A DNA stretch of 64,000 bases from Coriobacteriaceae bacterium. GTDB taxonomy: Bacteria > Actinomycetota > Coriobacteriia > Coriobacteriales > Coriobacteriaceae. Position 1 is the stretch's first letter. Each line of letters begins with the position of its first letter. Below are positions 8,052 to 18,811 of this stretch, piece after piece. A model generated the notes under the pieces. It was not told where the DNA came from. It saw only the letters and a list, made by a program, of their open reading frames with translations, and did no database searches. The position numbers and the translations under genes were made by a program. Where the stretch lies: positions 302,375 to 366,374 of the forward strand of contig CABJEP010000001.1 of NCBI GenBank assembly GCA_902364645.1. Direction: 5' to 3'.

Positions 8052-9032
8052 CTAGACCGTCTGGAGTTTCTCGACCTCGTCGAGGTTCTCGGTCAGGCGT
8101 GCCGCAAAGGTCGAAAGCGGGTGCGGGTGTGTATCGAACTCGTAGGCCGTCTCGGTGGAGTGGATCACGGTACCGACGCCAGCATCGGTCAGCAGCTCCA
8201 GCAGCAGCGAGTGCGGCGTAGTACCGTTAATGATGTGAGCACGAAATACGCCGGCGGTAAGCGCATCGACAGCGGCGCGTAGCTTGGGAATCATGCCTTT
8301 GTCGACCTCGCCCCCATAGAGTATTTCGTTAACCTCGTCGAGCGTTAGGTTGGAGATAAGCGAATCCTTGTCGCTAAAGTCCTTGTACAGGCCATCGACA
8401 TCGGTCAAAAAGATCGCCTTATGCGCGTGGAGCGCCGCGGCAACGGCACCGGCGGCGGTATCGGCGTTGATGTTGAAGAAACCGCCGTCCTCCCCCGCCG
8501 CGACGGTAGCGATGACGGGGATGTACTCGCTATCGAGTAAGCGCTCGATATAGTCGGTGTTGACGTGCGTCACTTTGCCCACGCGTCCGAGCTCGGGGTC
8601 GAGCGGCTCGGCGATGAGCGTGCCGGCATCGCTGCCCGATACGCCCACGGCCAGGTTGCCGTGGTGGTTGAGCGCCGCGACCAGCTCCTGATTGACCTTG
8701 CCGCCCAGTACCTCGCGCACGATATCCATGGTGGCAGGCGTAGTCACGCGCTGGCCGTTCTTAAACTCGACGGGGATGTCATAGTGGCTGAGCGCCTCGT
8801 TGATGGCCTTGCCGCCGCCGTGCACGATAACAGGGCGCATGCCGATAATCTTGAGCAGGACGATGTCGCTCATCACGTCACGACGCAGCTGCTCGTCGAC
8901 CATGGCGGCACCGCCGTACTTGATAACGACCGTCTTACCGGTCAGGTTCTTAATCCACGGCAGCGCCTCGAACAGCAGCTGCGCGGTAACTTCGTTGGAT
9001 TCGCTCGAGCGACAATCGCGTGCGAATTTCAT
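8052..9032 (-). CDS. argB: Acetylglutamate kinase
   Basis: Phosphorylates N-acetylglutamate, the step normally feedback-inhibited by arginine. The 326-residue protein has VVIKYGGAAM (ATP/phosphate loop), VIVHGGGKAI and GVSGSDAG, with a family-typical C-terminal nucleotide-binding half. The frame is open to 9170, but the start at 9032 has GAGG six bases upstream and avoids overlap with argJ, which ends at 9113. It carries a longish N-terminal helix (about 25 residues) before the kinase core, a trait of arginine-sensitive NAGKs; sensitivity itself is inference. Confidence 0.94.
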   Translation of the reverse strand: MKFARDCRSSESNEVTAQLLFEALPWIKNLTGKTVVIKYGGAAMVDEQLRRDVMSDIVLLKIIGMRPVIVHGGGKAINEALSHYDIPVEFKNGQRVTTPATMDIVREVLGGKVNQELVAALNHHGNLAVGVSGSDAGTLIAEPLDPELGRVGKVTHVNTDYIERLLDSEYIPVIATVAAGEDGGFFNINADTAAGAVAAALHAHKAIFLTDVDGLYKDFSDKDSLISNLTLDEVNEILYGGEVDKGMIPKLRAAVDALTAGVFRAHIINGTTPHSLLLELLTDAGVGTVIHSTETAYEFDTHPHPLSTFAARLTENLDEVEKLQTV

Positions 9033-9112
9033 AATCTGCCTCGTCTTTCGTATCGTTATCACGCCGTGCTTCGCTGTCCGCAATGCGGCAAGATGCGCAG
9101 CGTGCCTGGAAT

Positions 9113-10381
9113 CTAGGAACGGTAGTCGCCGTTGATGGAGATGTACTCGTGCGTGAGGTCGCAGGTCCACACGGTCGTTGCCGCGTCGCCTGCGCCCAGG
9201 TCGGCCGAGATCACGATCTCGGACGCTTCAAAACGTCGCAGAGCCTCGTCCTCGTCAAAGGGAACAGTCAGACCGTCACGGCAGACAGGCATACCCATCA
9301 TGTCGATGGAAACGTCTTCCTGATTAAACTTCACGCCGCACTTGCCGAGCGCCATGGCAACGCGGCCCCAGTTGCAATCGTGGCCAGCGATGCAGGTCTT
9401 GACGAGCGGCGAGTTGGCGACGGCACGGGCGGCGATATCGGCTTCCTCGTCGTTGGCGGCGCCGGTAACGTTAACCGTCACGAGCTTTGACGCACCCTCG
9501 CCATCGGCCGCGATGTTGCGCGCCAAGCTCTCGCACACCTCGTGCACGGCAAAGGCCAACTCGTCAAAGGCGTCAGTGCCCTCGACGATGGCCTCGGTAT
9601 CTGCGGCAGCAGCGCCAGAAGCAAGCATGATACAGGTGTCGTTGGTCGAGGTATCGGAATCGACCGTCACCTTATTAAAGGTCTGCTTAACGGTCGAGAG
9701 CAACAGGGCGTGGAGCGCCGCCGGCTCGACGGGGGCATCGGTAGTAATGACCGCGATCATGGTGGCCATATTGGGCATGATCATGCCCGAGCCCTTGCAC
9801 ATGCCGCCCACCGTATAAGCGTTGCCCGCATGGCCCGCAGCCTCACTGCGGTAGCGAACGGCATACTCCTTGGAGTGCGTATCGGTCGTCATGATGGCAC
9901 GGGCCGCATCGGCACCGCCATGGACAGAGAGCGCCTCGTAGGCGGACGGAACAGCCGTCTCAAACGTATCGATCGGCAGAATCTGTCCAATCACACCCGT
10001 GGAGGCAACCAGGATCTGCTGGGGCTCACAGCCGATAACCTGCGACGCGATGTTGCAGGTCTCGCGCGCGCAGGCAAGGCCGGTCTCGCCCGTGGCGGCG
10101 TTCGCGTTGCCGGAGTTGATTGAAACACCGGCGATGATGCCATAGCCCTTGTCCGCGCCGCCCAGGTTGGCACGGCTCACCTGCACGGGCGCCGCGCAAA
10201 AGCGGTTGGTCGTAAACACGCCGGCGCCGGGACAGGGCTTATCGGGCACGACGAGCGCATAGTCCAAGCGCTCGGGATTCTTCCGGAATCCCGCATGGAT
10301 GCCTGCAGCCTTAAAGCCGGCAGCTGCCGTAACGCCGCCCTCGACGGCGCGAATCTTGATATCAATCAGGTCGGTATTCAT
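9113..10381 (-). CDS. argJ: Bifunctional ornithine acetyltransferase / N-acetylglutamate synthase
   Basis: Recycles the acetyl group from N-acetylornithine to glutamate, so the pathway is the cyclic type. The 422-residue precursor contains the self-cleavage site KGSGMIMPNMA|TM, with Thr207 becoming the N-terminal nucleophile of the beta chain; SINSGNANA and HDCNWGRV are also present. Whether it also uses acetyl-CoA cannot be told from sequence. Start at 10381 with AAGGAG about 11 bases upstream. It follows argC after a 135-base gap and precedes argB by 80 bases. Confidence 0.95.
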   Translation of the reverse strand: MNTDLIDIKIRAVEGGVTAAAGFKAAGIHAGFRKNPERLDYALVVPDKPCPGAGVFTTNRFCAAPVQVSRANLGGADKGYGIIAGVSINSGNANAATGETGLACARETCNIASQVIGCEPQQILVASTGVIGQILPIDTFETAVPSAYEALSVHGGADAARAIMTTDTHSKEYAVRYRSEAAGHAGNAYTVGGMCKGSGMIMPNMATMIAVITTDAPVEPAALHALLLSTVKQTFNKVTVDSDTSTNDTCIMLASGAAAADTEAIVEGTDAFDELAFAVHEVCESLARNIAADGEGASKLVTVNVTGAANDEEADIAARAVANSPLVKTCIAGHDCNWGRVAMALGKCGVKFNQEDVSIDMMGMPVCRDGLTVPFDEDEALRRFEASEIVISADLGAGDAATTVWTCDLTHEYISINGDYRS

Positions 10382-10516
10382 CGTCCCTACGACTCCTTAT
10401 ATCAAATAAAAAAGCGGGCATCGGCTGGCACGCCATACCGGTCGCAATGAGTAGACCAGCTTAAAAGTGGCGCCCAACTCGATACCCGACTACCAAATCG
10501 TTAACAATCGAATGTG

Positions 10517-11587
10517 CTACACCGGGCACGCCACTGTGGGCAAGCCTCGTCGCTCGTCAAAACCAAAGACGATATTGGCGCACTGGACCGCCTGGCCTGC
10601 TGCGCCCTTGCACAGATTGTCGATGGCGCCCGTAGCCACCAGAACGCCCGCGCGCTTGTTGAGCGCGAGGCCGATCTGGGCGACATTGGTACCGACGACC
10701 GAAGCCGTCTTGGGCTGCTGGCCGGCATCGAGCACGCGCACAAAGGTGCGACCGGCGTAAAACTTCTTGTAATGGTCGACGACGTCCTCAAGGGTCAACG
10801 TGTCGAGAGCCTGCGGCGCAAGCGGCAGCGTCACCGTAGAGAGCAGGCCGCGCTTGAGCGGTGCCAGATGCGGAGTAAAGACGACGCGGTCGGTCAGGCC
10901 CAGAATTTGCTCGATCTCGGGCGTATGGCGATGCTTGCCCACGCCATAGGCCTCCAGGTTCTCGTCCGCGCTACAAAAATGGGTGCGGGCGTTGCAGGAC
11001 TTACCGGCACCCGTCACGCCGCTAATGGCATCGACGATTACGGGACCGTTCTCTGCCACCCAGCCCGCACGCACGGCAGGAGCAGCAGCAAGGCTCGTTG
11101 CGGTGGGATAGCAGCCGGCGCAGGCGACCAATACGGGCCTGCCAGCGGCATGGCTGGAAGCAGCGGCCTTCAAGTCCTGGCAGAACAGCTCGGGCAGGCC
11201 AAAAGCGCGGGTCCTGAGCAGCTCGGGGCTCGTGTGCTCGGCGGCATACCATGCCTCAAAGACGGACGGGTCGCTCAGACGGTAATCGGCCGAAAGATCA
11301 AAGCAGGAAACGCCTGCGGCAAGCAGGGCGGGCACCTGCGCCATGGCGGCTGTATGCGGCACGGCAAGAAAAACCGCATCGCAGCTCTTGAGCTCAGGGG
11401 CGTCATGCGTGGTGAAAACCAGATCGCTCACGCCAGCAAAGCTCGGATACACCGCGGACAGCGGCTGGCCGGCATCGGCGTTGGACGTAATGGCAACAAG
11501 TTCAAACTCGGGATGACCGAGCACGAGGCGAATGAGCTCGGCTCCGGCATATCCAGCCGCGCCGACGATTCCAACCTTCAAAGACAT
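10517..11587 (-). CDS. argC: N-acetyl-gamma-glutamyl-phosphate reductase
   Basis: Reduces N-acetylglutamyl phosphate to the semialdehyde with NADPH. The 356-residue protein has the Rossmann motif VGAAGYAGAEL, the catalytic cysteine in ACAGCYPTA (Cys159) and the HRHTPEIEQ block. It is first in the operon argC-J-B-D; upstream are two candidate ArgR boxes, so arginine repression is likely. Start at 11587 has AAGGAG upstream. Confidence 0.95.
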   Translation of the reverse strand: MSLKVGIVGAAGYAGAELIRLVLGHPEFELVAITSNADAGQPLSAVYPSFAGVSDLVFTTHDAPELKSCDAVFLAVPHTAAMAQVPALLAAGVSCFDLSADYRLSDPSVFEAWYAAEHTSPELLRTRAFGLPELFCQDLKAAASSHAAGRPVLVACAGCYPTATSLAAAPAVRAGWVAENGPVIVDAISGVTGAGKSCNARTHFCSADENLEAYGVGKHRHTPEIEQILGLTDRVVFTPHLAPLKRGLLSTVTLPLAPQALDTLTLEDVVDHYKKFYAGRTFVRVLDAGQQPKTASVVGTNVAQIGLALNKRAGVLVATGAIDNLCKGAAGQAVQCANIVFGFDERRGLPTVACPV

Positions 11588-11674
11588 ATCAGACTCCTTG
11601 TCTGCGATTTATGCACCGATGCGCATTTCGCAGCGGTCGTTATGAAGTGGGTTGAAACTTTAGCACCAAAAGAT

Positions 11675-11711
11675 GCATGAATACGTAAATAGCTTGCATA
11701 TTCATGCATTG
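11675..11711 (-). promoter_or_regulatory. Two candidate ArgR (ARG) boxes upstream of argC
   Basis: Two adjacent 18-base AT-rich imperfect palindromes (about 11675-11692 and 11694-11711) carry TGAATA / TATTCA half-sites resembling the ArgR consensus. Their outer halves also form a perfect 11-base inverted repeat (11673-11683 and 11699-11709). They end 88 bases before the argC start, so they are well placed for repression. No argR gene lies in the window. Confidence 0.65.
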
Positions 11712-11751
11712 AAACATTCCCGACACATTCGCTTGAAGGAATTGACAAATA

Positions 11752-11808
11752 GAGCGGGCCCCGTATTGACCGGCACTCCTTACGGTGCCGGGCAACACGG
11801 GGCCCGCC
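11752..11808. repeat. Nested GC-rich palindrome between argC and the flavoprotein gene
   Basis: Outer arms GCGGGCCCCGT / ACGGGGCCCGC enclose an inner hairpin CCGGCAC / GTGCCGG. It lies about 45 bases past the stop of the upstream minus-strand gene and could end its transcript, but there is no T-run immediately after it. Confidence 0.6.
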
Positions 11809-11845
11809 CATGCGAAAAACCAAGTTGTTGGGATGAGCCAGCTGG

Positions 11846-12256
11846 TTAGAGCTCGACCGGCGCCCATTCGTCGTGATTGCAGATAAAAGCCTCGGGATCC
11901 TCGACGCTAAAGAAGACAAGCGCGGGGTCGTTAGGCCCCTCATAGTGCTCGCTCAAGCGCTCAAGATGCTTCCATCCGGCCTCGCGCATTTCGCTCGAAG
12001 CCCGGTCTTCCAGCCCCGCACGCCCGCGCAGAATCAACCAACCATGGCCCGGCCACCAACTCGTGGCCTCAAAGCGCTGGTTTTGCAGCAGCTCCTGCCA
12101 CACATCTTTGGTGCGCGCCGTCACAAACCACAGCTTGCCGTCCTGAATCTGTGCAAACGAGAACGGACGCACATGCGGCTGCCCGTCCACACTCGTCGCC
12201 AAATACCACGCCGGCACCGACGTCAAATACTCCAGCACCGTATTCAATCCGTCCAC
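11846..12256 (-). CDS. Pyridoxamine 5'-phosphate oxidase-like flavin split-barrel protein (copy 1)
   Basis: A 136-residue split-barrel protein, probably binding FMN or F420; the exact reaction is unknown. The pattern PAWYLAT...GQPHVRPFSFA...GKLWFVTARTKDV is typical of the small PNPOx-like family. The frame can be extended to a TTG at 12301, but a GTG at 12256 has a near-perfect AGGAGG ribosome site five bases upstream and matches where its neighbour starts. The gene just upstream (12311-12757) is a clear paralogue, so this is a tandem duplication with divergence. True PdxH is longer and has other motifs, so vitamin B6 synthesis is unlikely. Confidence 0.82.
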   Translation of the reverse strand: MDGLNTVLEYLTSVPAWYLATSVDGQPHVRPFSFAQIQDGKLWFVTARTKDVWQELLQNQRFEATSWWPGHGWLILRGRAGLEDRASSEMREAGWKHLERLSEHYEGPNDPALVFFSVEDPEAFICNHDEWAPVEL

Positions 12257-12310
12257 GTTTCCTCCTGACGCCTGATCAGTCTTTTTGGAATGGGTAGTCA
12301 ATTTGGGAAA

Positions 12311-12757
12311 TTAGAGCTCGAGGAGCTCTTCGCTGCCGTCGATATCGCAGAACCGCGCAGCGATGTTGCGGACCGAGAAGAACGCAAGGCGGCCGTCGTT
12401 GGCGCTATCGTGTTGCTCGCCAATGCCCACCATGTGCTTAAAGCCCGCCTGGCGTACCTTGTCGCTCGCGAATGCATCGTCCTCGAGCGCGGCCTCACCG
12501 GTTAGCACGATCCAGCACTCCCCCGGCTTCCAGCCCGATACCTCAAACTTGGGATTCGCACTCAACTCCGCCCATACGTCCTTGTCACGCGACGTGCAAA
12601 ACCACAGTTTGTCATCATCAACCATGGCAAACGAAAACGGCCTCACGCGGGGCTGATGCCCGTCGCTCGCATCGGTCGTGGCAAGATACCACGCCGGAAT
12701 GCGCCTGAGATACGAGCAGACGCGCTCGAGCTGAGCCGTGCGATCGATGTCGGTCAT
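12311..12757 (-). CDS. Pyridoxamine 5'-phosphate oxidase-like flavin split-barrel protein (copy 2)
   Basis: A 148-residue paralogue of the next gene: IPAWYLATTD, RVRPFSFAMVDDDKLWFCTSRDKDVW and EVSGWKPGECWIVLTG align along the whole length. Both end in an acidic/hydrophobic tail after a FFSV strand. Start at 12757 has AAAGGGG five bases upstream. The two copies are 54 bases apart and probably cotranscribed. Likely a flavin-dependent redox protein; the substrate is unknown. Confidence 0.82.
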   Translation of the reverse strand: MTDIDRTAQLERVCSYLRRIPAWYLATTDASDGHQPRVRPFSFAMVDDDKLWFCTSRDKDVWAELSANPKFEVSGWKPGECWIVLTGEAALEDDAFASDKVRQAGFKHMVGIGEQHDSANDGRLAFFSVRNIAARFCDIDGSEELLEL

Positions 12758-12787
12758 AGTGACCCCTTTCTTGCGCTCGAATCGAGC

Positions 12788-13588
12788 TTAGACGAGTTGA
12801 AGGTTGATAACGACAACGCATGTCACCAGCAGCGCCATCGTCAGCGCTGCCAGCGCGTCCTCACGACCAAACGTAAGCGCATGCAGACGCGTGCGTCCCT
12901 GCTCGCCGTGATAACAGCGCGCATCCATGGCGGCCGAAAGTGTCTCGGCATGACGGAACACGCCGGTGAACAGCGGAATCGCCACGCTGCCGAGCATGCG
13001 TACGCCGCCGAGCGGACCACCCGTCACGCGCGCGCCGCGACTTGCCTGTGCATCGGCCGTCTGTTTCATCTCGGTGGCAAATTGCGGCATAAACCGCAGC
13101 GCGATACCCATAATCATGCCGAGCTCGTGTGCCGGAAGCCCCACGCGCGCAAATGGTGCGAGCAGGCGCTCAAAACCTGCGGTGAGGTCGAGCGTCGGCG
13201 TGGTGAGTGTAATGGCGCTCATGCCGGCCATCATCAGGGTCAGACGGCACGCCATAAACCCGGCGGAACGCAGCGAGCCCTCGCTCACCTGCAAAAAGCC
13301 AAGCTGCCACAGGATGCGGCCACTCTGATCGGAAAACAGGTTGAGCACCGCAACCACTACGACAATCGCCAGCAGTGGTGCCATCGATGATAAGACCCGA
13401 CGCAACGGCACCCGGGACACGGCATAGATCAGCACAACGAAGATTGCGACCGGAACCAGTCCGCGGAAGCTACTGGCCGTGAGCGTCGTGATCAGAAACA
13501 CAAAGCCCAAGAGCAACTTGGTTCGCGGGTCCAGGTGGTGGATTGCACTATCGCCGGGATAGTAGCTGCCAAATGAGAACGCCTCCAT
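12788..13588 (-). CDS. ecfT: ECF transporter transmembrane (T) component
   Basis: Energy-coupling T subunit that links the ATPases to the substrate-binding S component in the membrane. The 266-residue protein has several hydrophobic helices and both coupling motifs: ASRGAR (about residue 190) and AMDARCYHG (about 225). The start ATG at 13588 overlaps the ecfA stop (TAATG) and has GGAGGG upstream; an earlier in-frame start at 13633 would run into ecfA. It is the third gene of ribU-ecfA-ecfT, so the transporter is complete here. Confidence 0.92.
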   Translation of the reverse strand: MEAFSFGSYYPGDSAIHHLDPRTKLLLGFVFLITTLTASSFRGLVPVAIFVVLIYAVSRVPLRRVLSSMAPLLAIVVVVAVLNLFSDQSGRILWQLGFLQVSEGSLRSAGFMACRLTLMMAGMSAITLTTPTLDLTAGFERLLAPFARVGLPAHELGMIMGIALRFMPQFATEMKQTADAQASRGARVTGGPLGGVRMLGSVAIPLFTGVFRHAETLSAAMDARCYHGEQGRTRLHALTFGREDALAALTMALLVTCVVVINLQLV

Positions 13589-15492
13589 TAGCAGCCCTCC
13601 TCTCGCGTGGGCGCCTTGGAACCAGCCTGACACGGAACCCTCAAAGGCACTTCCGCGCAGCCCAGCAGCAAGCCGGCCAGCTCGTCGGCCAGCGCCTCAA
13701 CCGTATAAAGCTTGTCGCAGCGGAGCGGCACACCGGCCTGCGCAAGCGCCAGCGCCATACGCTGGGCGGCAGGAACGCCCAGGCCGATTGACTTGAGCTC
13801 GTCCGCATGCGCAAAAACCTGCGCGGGCGTTCCCTCGGCAAACACGGCGCCCTCGTTCATCACAACGATACGGTCACAACAATTTGCCAGGTCATCCATG
13901 CTGTGCGAAACCATGACAACAGTCAGACCCTCGCGATGGAGCCGATCGATGAGCCCCAGGAAATCTCTGCGCGCAGCCGGATCGAGCCCCGCCATGGGCT
14001 CGTCGAGCACCAGGACCTCGGGTTCCATGGCGAGCACGCCGGCAAACGCCACGCGGCGCTGCTGGCCGCCCGAAAGCTCAAAGGGGCTCTTGTCGCCTAT
14101 CGCGGCAAGGTCGAGGCCCACGCGCGCAAGCGATGATGCGACACGGCGCGCGACCTCGTCTTGTGGCAGGCCAAGGTTACGCGGGCCAAACGCCACGTCC
14201 TGTGCCACGGTCTCGGCAAATAGCTGACGCTCGGGATACTGAAACACCACGCCGACCTTGGCCTTAACCGCGGCGGCGTCTTTCTTGTTTGATAGGTCGA
14301 GCCCCAGCGCGCAAACGCTTCCCTCCTGCGGACGAATCAACCCGTTGAGATGCTGAACCAGCGTCGATTTACCCGAGCCGGTATGACCCGCCAGACCCAG
14401 AAACTCACCGCGACGCACCGTCAGCGAAACATCGCGCAGTGCCCAGGGGCTGTTTGGATCGTTGCCCCAAAGGGCCTGTTTGCTCGATGCGTCCGCAGTG
14501 GTCGAGCGCTTGCGCCAGCGACGGCGCTCGCGGGCGCTCAGCGAGTAACTATGCGAGAGGTGCGAAATCTCGATGACGGGCTCCGACGCGGCCGCCCCGT
14601 CAGTCACGGAGGATACATTGTCGAGCATACGAGAATCGGATGCGGAAGACTGCCCTGCGACGTCCGCCCCACTCCGCTCGGCATAAGCCTGTGCAATCTC
14701 GGCGACCATATCCGCCTCGCGCACCTGCGCGCAAACGCGTACGCCCTTCTCACGAAGTGCCCTACCTAGACAGCACGACGCCGGCATATCCAGGTTGAGC
14801 TGCGCAAGTTCGTCCGCCCGCGTCAAGATTTCCTCGGGCGTACCGAGCATGGCAACGCGCCCCGCCCGAAACACCGCGACACGATCGGCCTCGGCGGCCT
14901 CTTCCATAAAGTGCGTAATCATCACGATGGTCATGCCGCGATCGCGTAACGCGCGGCAAGCCTTCATGAAGCCCTGACGTCCACGCGGATCGAGCATCGA
15001 GGAAGCCTCATCCAAAATGAGAACGCGCGGTTCCATGGCGAGCACGCCGGCAAGCGCCACGCGCTGCTTTTGGCCGCCCGAAAGCGCGTGGGTCTCATGG
15101 CGCTCAAAGCCCACCAGGCCCACGCCCTTCAGCGCCTCGCGTACGCGCTGCGCGATTTGTGCCGATGGCACGCCAAGGTTTTCGGGACCAAATGCAACGT
15201 CATCTTCGACAAGCGTTGCCACCAGCTGATCATCGGGATTCTGGAATACCATGCCCGCGGTCGAACGAATGTCATAGACCAGCTCGGGGTCGGACGCATC
15301 CATGCCGTTGATACGTACCGTGCCCGCATCGGGCTGCAACAGTGCGTTCAGATGCTTGGCAAACGTCGACTTACCCGACCCATTGCCACCGAGGATGCAG
15401 AAAAACTCGCCGTCCTCAATGTTCAGATCGACACCGTCGAGTGCCGGTACGGCACCGTCATAGCTAAAGGAAACGCCCCGACACTCAATCAT
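13588..15492 (-). CDS. ecfA: ECF transporter, fused tandem ATPase (EcfA1-EcfA2)
   Basis: One 634-residue chain carries both ABC ATPases of an energy-coupling-factor transporter. The first domain has GGNGSGKST (residues 35-43), LSGGQKQRV and LILDEASSMLDPRG. After a linker of about 100 residues rich in Ser, Ala and Asp, the second has GHTGSGKST, LSGGQQRRV and LVLDEPMAGLDP. The separate proteins are about 280 residues each, so this is a true fusion. Start at 15492 overlaps the ribU stop by ATGA. Walker B of the first half reads DEAS rather than DEPT/DEPM, as often seen in one of the pair. Confidence 0.95.
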   Translation of the reverse strand: MIECRGVSFSYDGAVPALDGVDLNIEDGEFFCILGGNGSGKSTFAKHLNALLQPDAGTVRINGMDASDPELVYDIRSTAGMVFQNPDDQLVATLVEDDVAFGPENLGVPSAQIAQRVREALKGVGLVGFERHETHALSGGQKQRVALAGVLAMEPRVLILDEASSMLDPRGRQGFMKACRALRDRGMTIVMITHFMEEAAEADRVAVFRAGRVAMLGTPEEILTRADELAQLNLDMPASCCLGRALREKGVRVCAQVREADMVAEIAQAYAERSGADVAGQSSASDSRMLDNVSSVTDGAAASEPVIEISHLSHSYSLSARERRRWRKRSTTADASSKQALWGNDPNSPWALRDVSLTVRRGEFLGLAGHTGSGKSTLVQHLNGLIRPQEGSVCALGLDLSNKKDAAAVKAKVGVVFQYPERQLFAETVAQDVAFGPRNLGLPQDEVARRVASSLARVGLDLAAIGDKSPFELSGGQQRRVAFAGVLAMEPEVLVLDEPMAGLDPAARRDFLGLIDRLHREGLTVVMVSHSMDDLANCCDRIVVMNEGAVFAEGTPAQVFAHADELKSIGLGVPAAQRMALALAQAGVPLRCDKLYTVEALADELAGLLLGCAEVPLRVPCQAGSKAPTREEGC

Positions 15493-16079
15493 GCGCGGCC
15501 TTTGACCTGGTCCTTCTTGGGCGTGATGAGATTAGAGACCGCCTTGTACACCGCCAGCGTCAACACCGAGTTAAGCACGGTCTTGATGAGGTTGAACGGC
15601 AGCACGGCAGGAATCATGAGTGGGGCGATCACATCGACCGAGCCATACCAGAACCATACGCCAATGGTAAGGTTTGCGACCATAGACAACGCCGTAGCAG
15701 CAATAACGCCGAGCACCAAGCCAATCACGGCACCCTTATAGGTATGCATCTTCTGGTAGACGATAGCCGCGGGCAGAATGTAGCCCAGCGTGGCAACCAG
15801 GTTCATAAGCGCGCCGACCCAGTCACCCGTAGTGAGCGCATGGATAACGATCGCCATGGCGGCAACAGCGGTACCGGCACCGGGGCCATATGCAAACCCA
15901 CACACCATCGCCGGCACCAGCGACGGGTCATAGGTCAAAAACGGTGCCGAAGGAAGAATGGGCAGCTGCACGTACATAAACAGGGCGCCCAAGGCGCACA
16001 TCAACGCCATGGTAACGAGCTGTTTAGTGCTCCACCTATTCGTGTTCTCAAAATGGATATGCTGCGACTGTTCAGACAT
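15489..16079 (-). CDS. ribU: ECF transporter substrate-binding (S) component, riboflavin type
   Basis: A 196-residue membrane protein of five to six helices that captures the vitamin for the ECF module encoded just after it. Its N-terminal helix region (LVTMALMCALGALFMYVQLPILPSA split around a proline-rich loop) and FLTYDPSLVPAMVCGFAYGP resemble RibU proteins. An FMN riboswitch in its leader makes riboflavin the likely substrate. An ATG at 16100 is in frame but lies inside the conserved 3' end of the riboswitch, so the start at 16079, with AGGTG upstream, is correct. It overlaps ecfA by 4 bases. Confidence 0.92.
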   Translation of the reverse strand: MSEQSQHIHFENTNRWSTKQLVTMALMCALGALFMYVQLPILPSAPFLTYDPSLVPAMVCGFAYGPGAGTAVAAMAIVIHALTTGDWVGALMNLVATLGYILPAAIVYQKMHTYKGAVIGLVLGVIAATALSMVANLTIGVWFWYGSVDVIAPLMIPAVLPFNLIKTVLNSVLTLAVYKAVSNLITPKKDQVKGRA

Positions 16080-16092
16080 AAGATCACCTGCC

Positions 16093-16270
16093 TCTTTCAT
16101 CCGGACTCTAACCGTTGGTACTGGGATCTCACCAGTTCAGCCGGCATGCGAACCAACGCACACACGGGTCGCGGACTCATCGGCTCGGTCGCAGGCACTT
16201 TACCTGCGCCACGGCGCCCCTTTGACACCGCCCGATTTACCGCCAGTGGGGAATTCCACCCCGCCCTGAA
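16093..16270 (-). promoter_or_regulatory. FMN riboswitch (RFN element)
   Basis: Read on the minus strand, the leader starts TTCAGGGCGGGGTG and ends AGTCCGGATGAAAGA, the two conserved ends of the RFN element. The internal segments CACTGGCGGT and GTGAGATCC...CAACGGT are also present. It ends 13 bases before the ribU start, so it could act on translation initiation as well as by termination. Riboflavin/FMN excess should switch off ribU-ecfA-ecfT. Confidence 0.96.
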
Positions 16271-16475
16271 ACAGTGAGGAAAAGTGTAGCACGAGGGAAG
16301 ACAGGTGCAAGTATGCCGAGGATAATTTATGACGGGGATCAGTTACCGCAACAACCACGTTCCCCACCCATCCCAAAGTAACGCGCCTTTCGCGCAAAGC
16401 GCGAAACAGCGACCGGGACACGTACCCCTATCAACCACGTCCTCCGCCCACGCCGACCTCAAGGCCGTAAACGCA

Positions 16476-16620
16476 GGGGATCCGGGGGCGTGACGGGGGT
16501 TTCTCTCCGGAACATTCCACAGGACGCAAAGAGGCTCCGCAGCGCGAAGCGCGATGCGGAGCCTCTTTGCATGTCCGAGGGCGTTCCGGAGAGAAACCCC
16601 CGTCACGCCCCCGGATCCCC
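16476..16620. repeat. 145-base palindrome with perfect 38-bp arms, 3' of groEL
   Basis: Bases 16476-16513 and 16583-16620 are exact reverse complements (38 of 38). Inside, 16522-16577 forms a second stem (core GCAAAGAGGCTCCGCA / TGCGGAGCCTCTTTGC) with a short GC loop. It begins 26 bases after the groEL stop codon. It could fold as a terminator but has no T-run on either side; its length and perfection suggest a MITE- or REP-like element. The rest of the gene-free stretch 16271-16475 holds nothing I can name. Confidence 0.88.
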
Positions 16621-16646
16621 GGTGGGAGTTCTAGACCTTGTCGGCC

Positions 16647-18362
<1,716 letters not shown>

Positions 18363-18380
18363 TCAGAGATTCTGACGAGA

Positions 18381-18674
18381 CTAGGCCTCGACGACGGCGT
18401 AGATGTCGTCGGCGCGCATCAGCAGATACTTCTCACCGTCGACCTTGACCTCGTTGCCACCGAACTTACCGTAGATGACAACGTCGCCAACCTTGACGTC
18501 CATGGGGATGCGCTCGCCCTTGTCGTTGACCTTACCGGCGCCAACGGCAACGATGGTGCCGCGCTGCGGCTTCTCCTGAGCGTTGCTGGCGATGTACAGA
18601 CCAGAAGCGGTCTTCTGCTCGGCCTCGTCGGGCTTGACCAGGACGCGATCTGCAAGCGGCTTCAAAGACGACAT
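18381..18674 (-). CDS. groES: Co-chaperonin GroES (Hsp10)
   Basis: The 97-residue lid of the GroEL chamber. KPLADRVLVKPDEAEQKTASGLYI, the GTIVAVGAGK turn and KVGDVVIYGKFGG are textbook. Start at 18674 has AAAGGAGG eight bases upstream. The leader has no match to the CIRCE operator (TTAGCACTC-N9-GAGTGCTAA); instead an imperfect inverted repeat AGTGCCAAAAAAT-N3-ATTTTTTGACTCT lies at about 18779-18811 and may be the control site. Confidence 0.98.
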   Translation of the reverse strand: MSSLKPLADRVLVKPDEAEQKTASGLYIASNAQEKPQRGTIVAVGAGKVNDKGERIPMDVKVGDVVIYGKFGGNEVKVDGEKYLLMRADDIYAVVEA

Positions 18675-18778
18675 GCTTGTTTCCTCCTTTTTGGGCCGCG
18701 CGGTTATGCCGCGCGGGTTAACCCTTTTTGTTTGCGTACGCGTTGAATGGTACCCACGAATGGCGGGTTATACAACAC

Positions 18779-18811
18779 AGAGTCAAAAAATCTTATTTTT
18801 TGGCACTTAGA
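18779..18811 (-). promoter_or_regulatory. Imperfect inverted repeat upstream of groES
   Basis: Arms AGTGCC-AAAAAAT and ATTTTTT-GACTCT around a 3-base centre, about 105-137 bases upstream of the groES start. It is neither a CIRCE nor a HAIR (CTTGAGT-N7-ACTCAAG) element. Role as heat-shock operator is a guess from position. A TATAAC hexamer follows on the minus strand about 10 bases further on. Confidence 0.4.
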
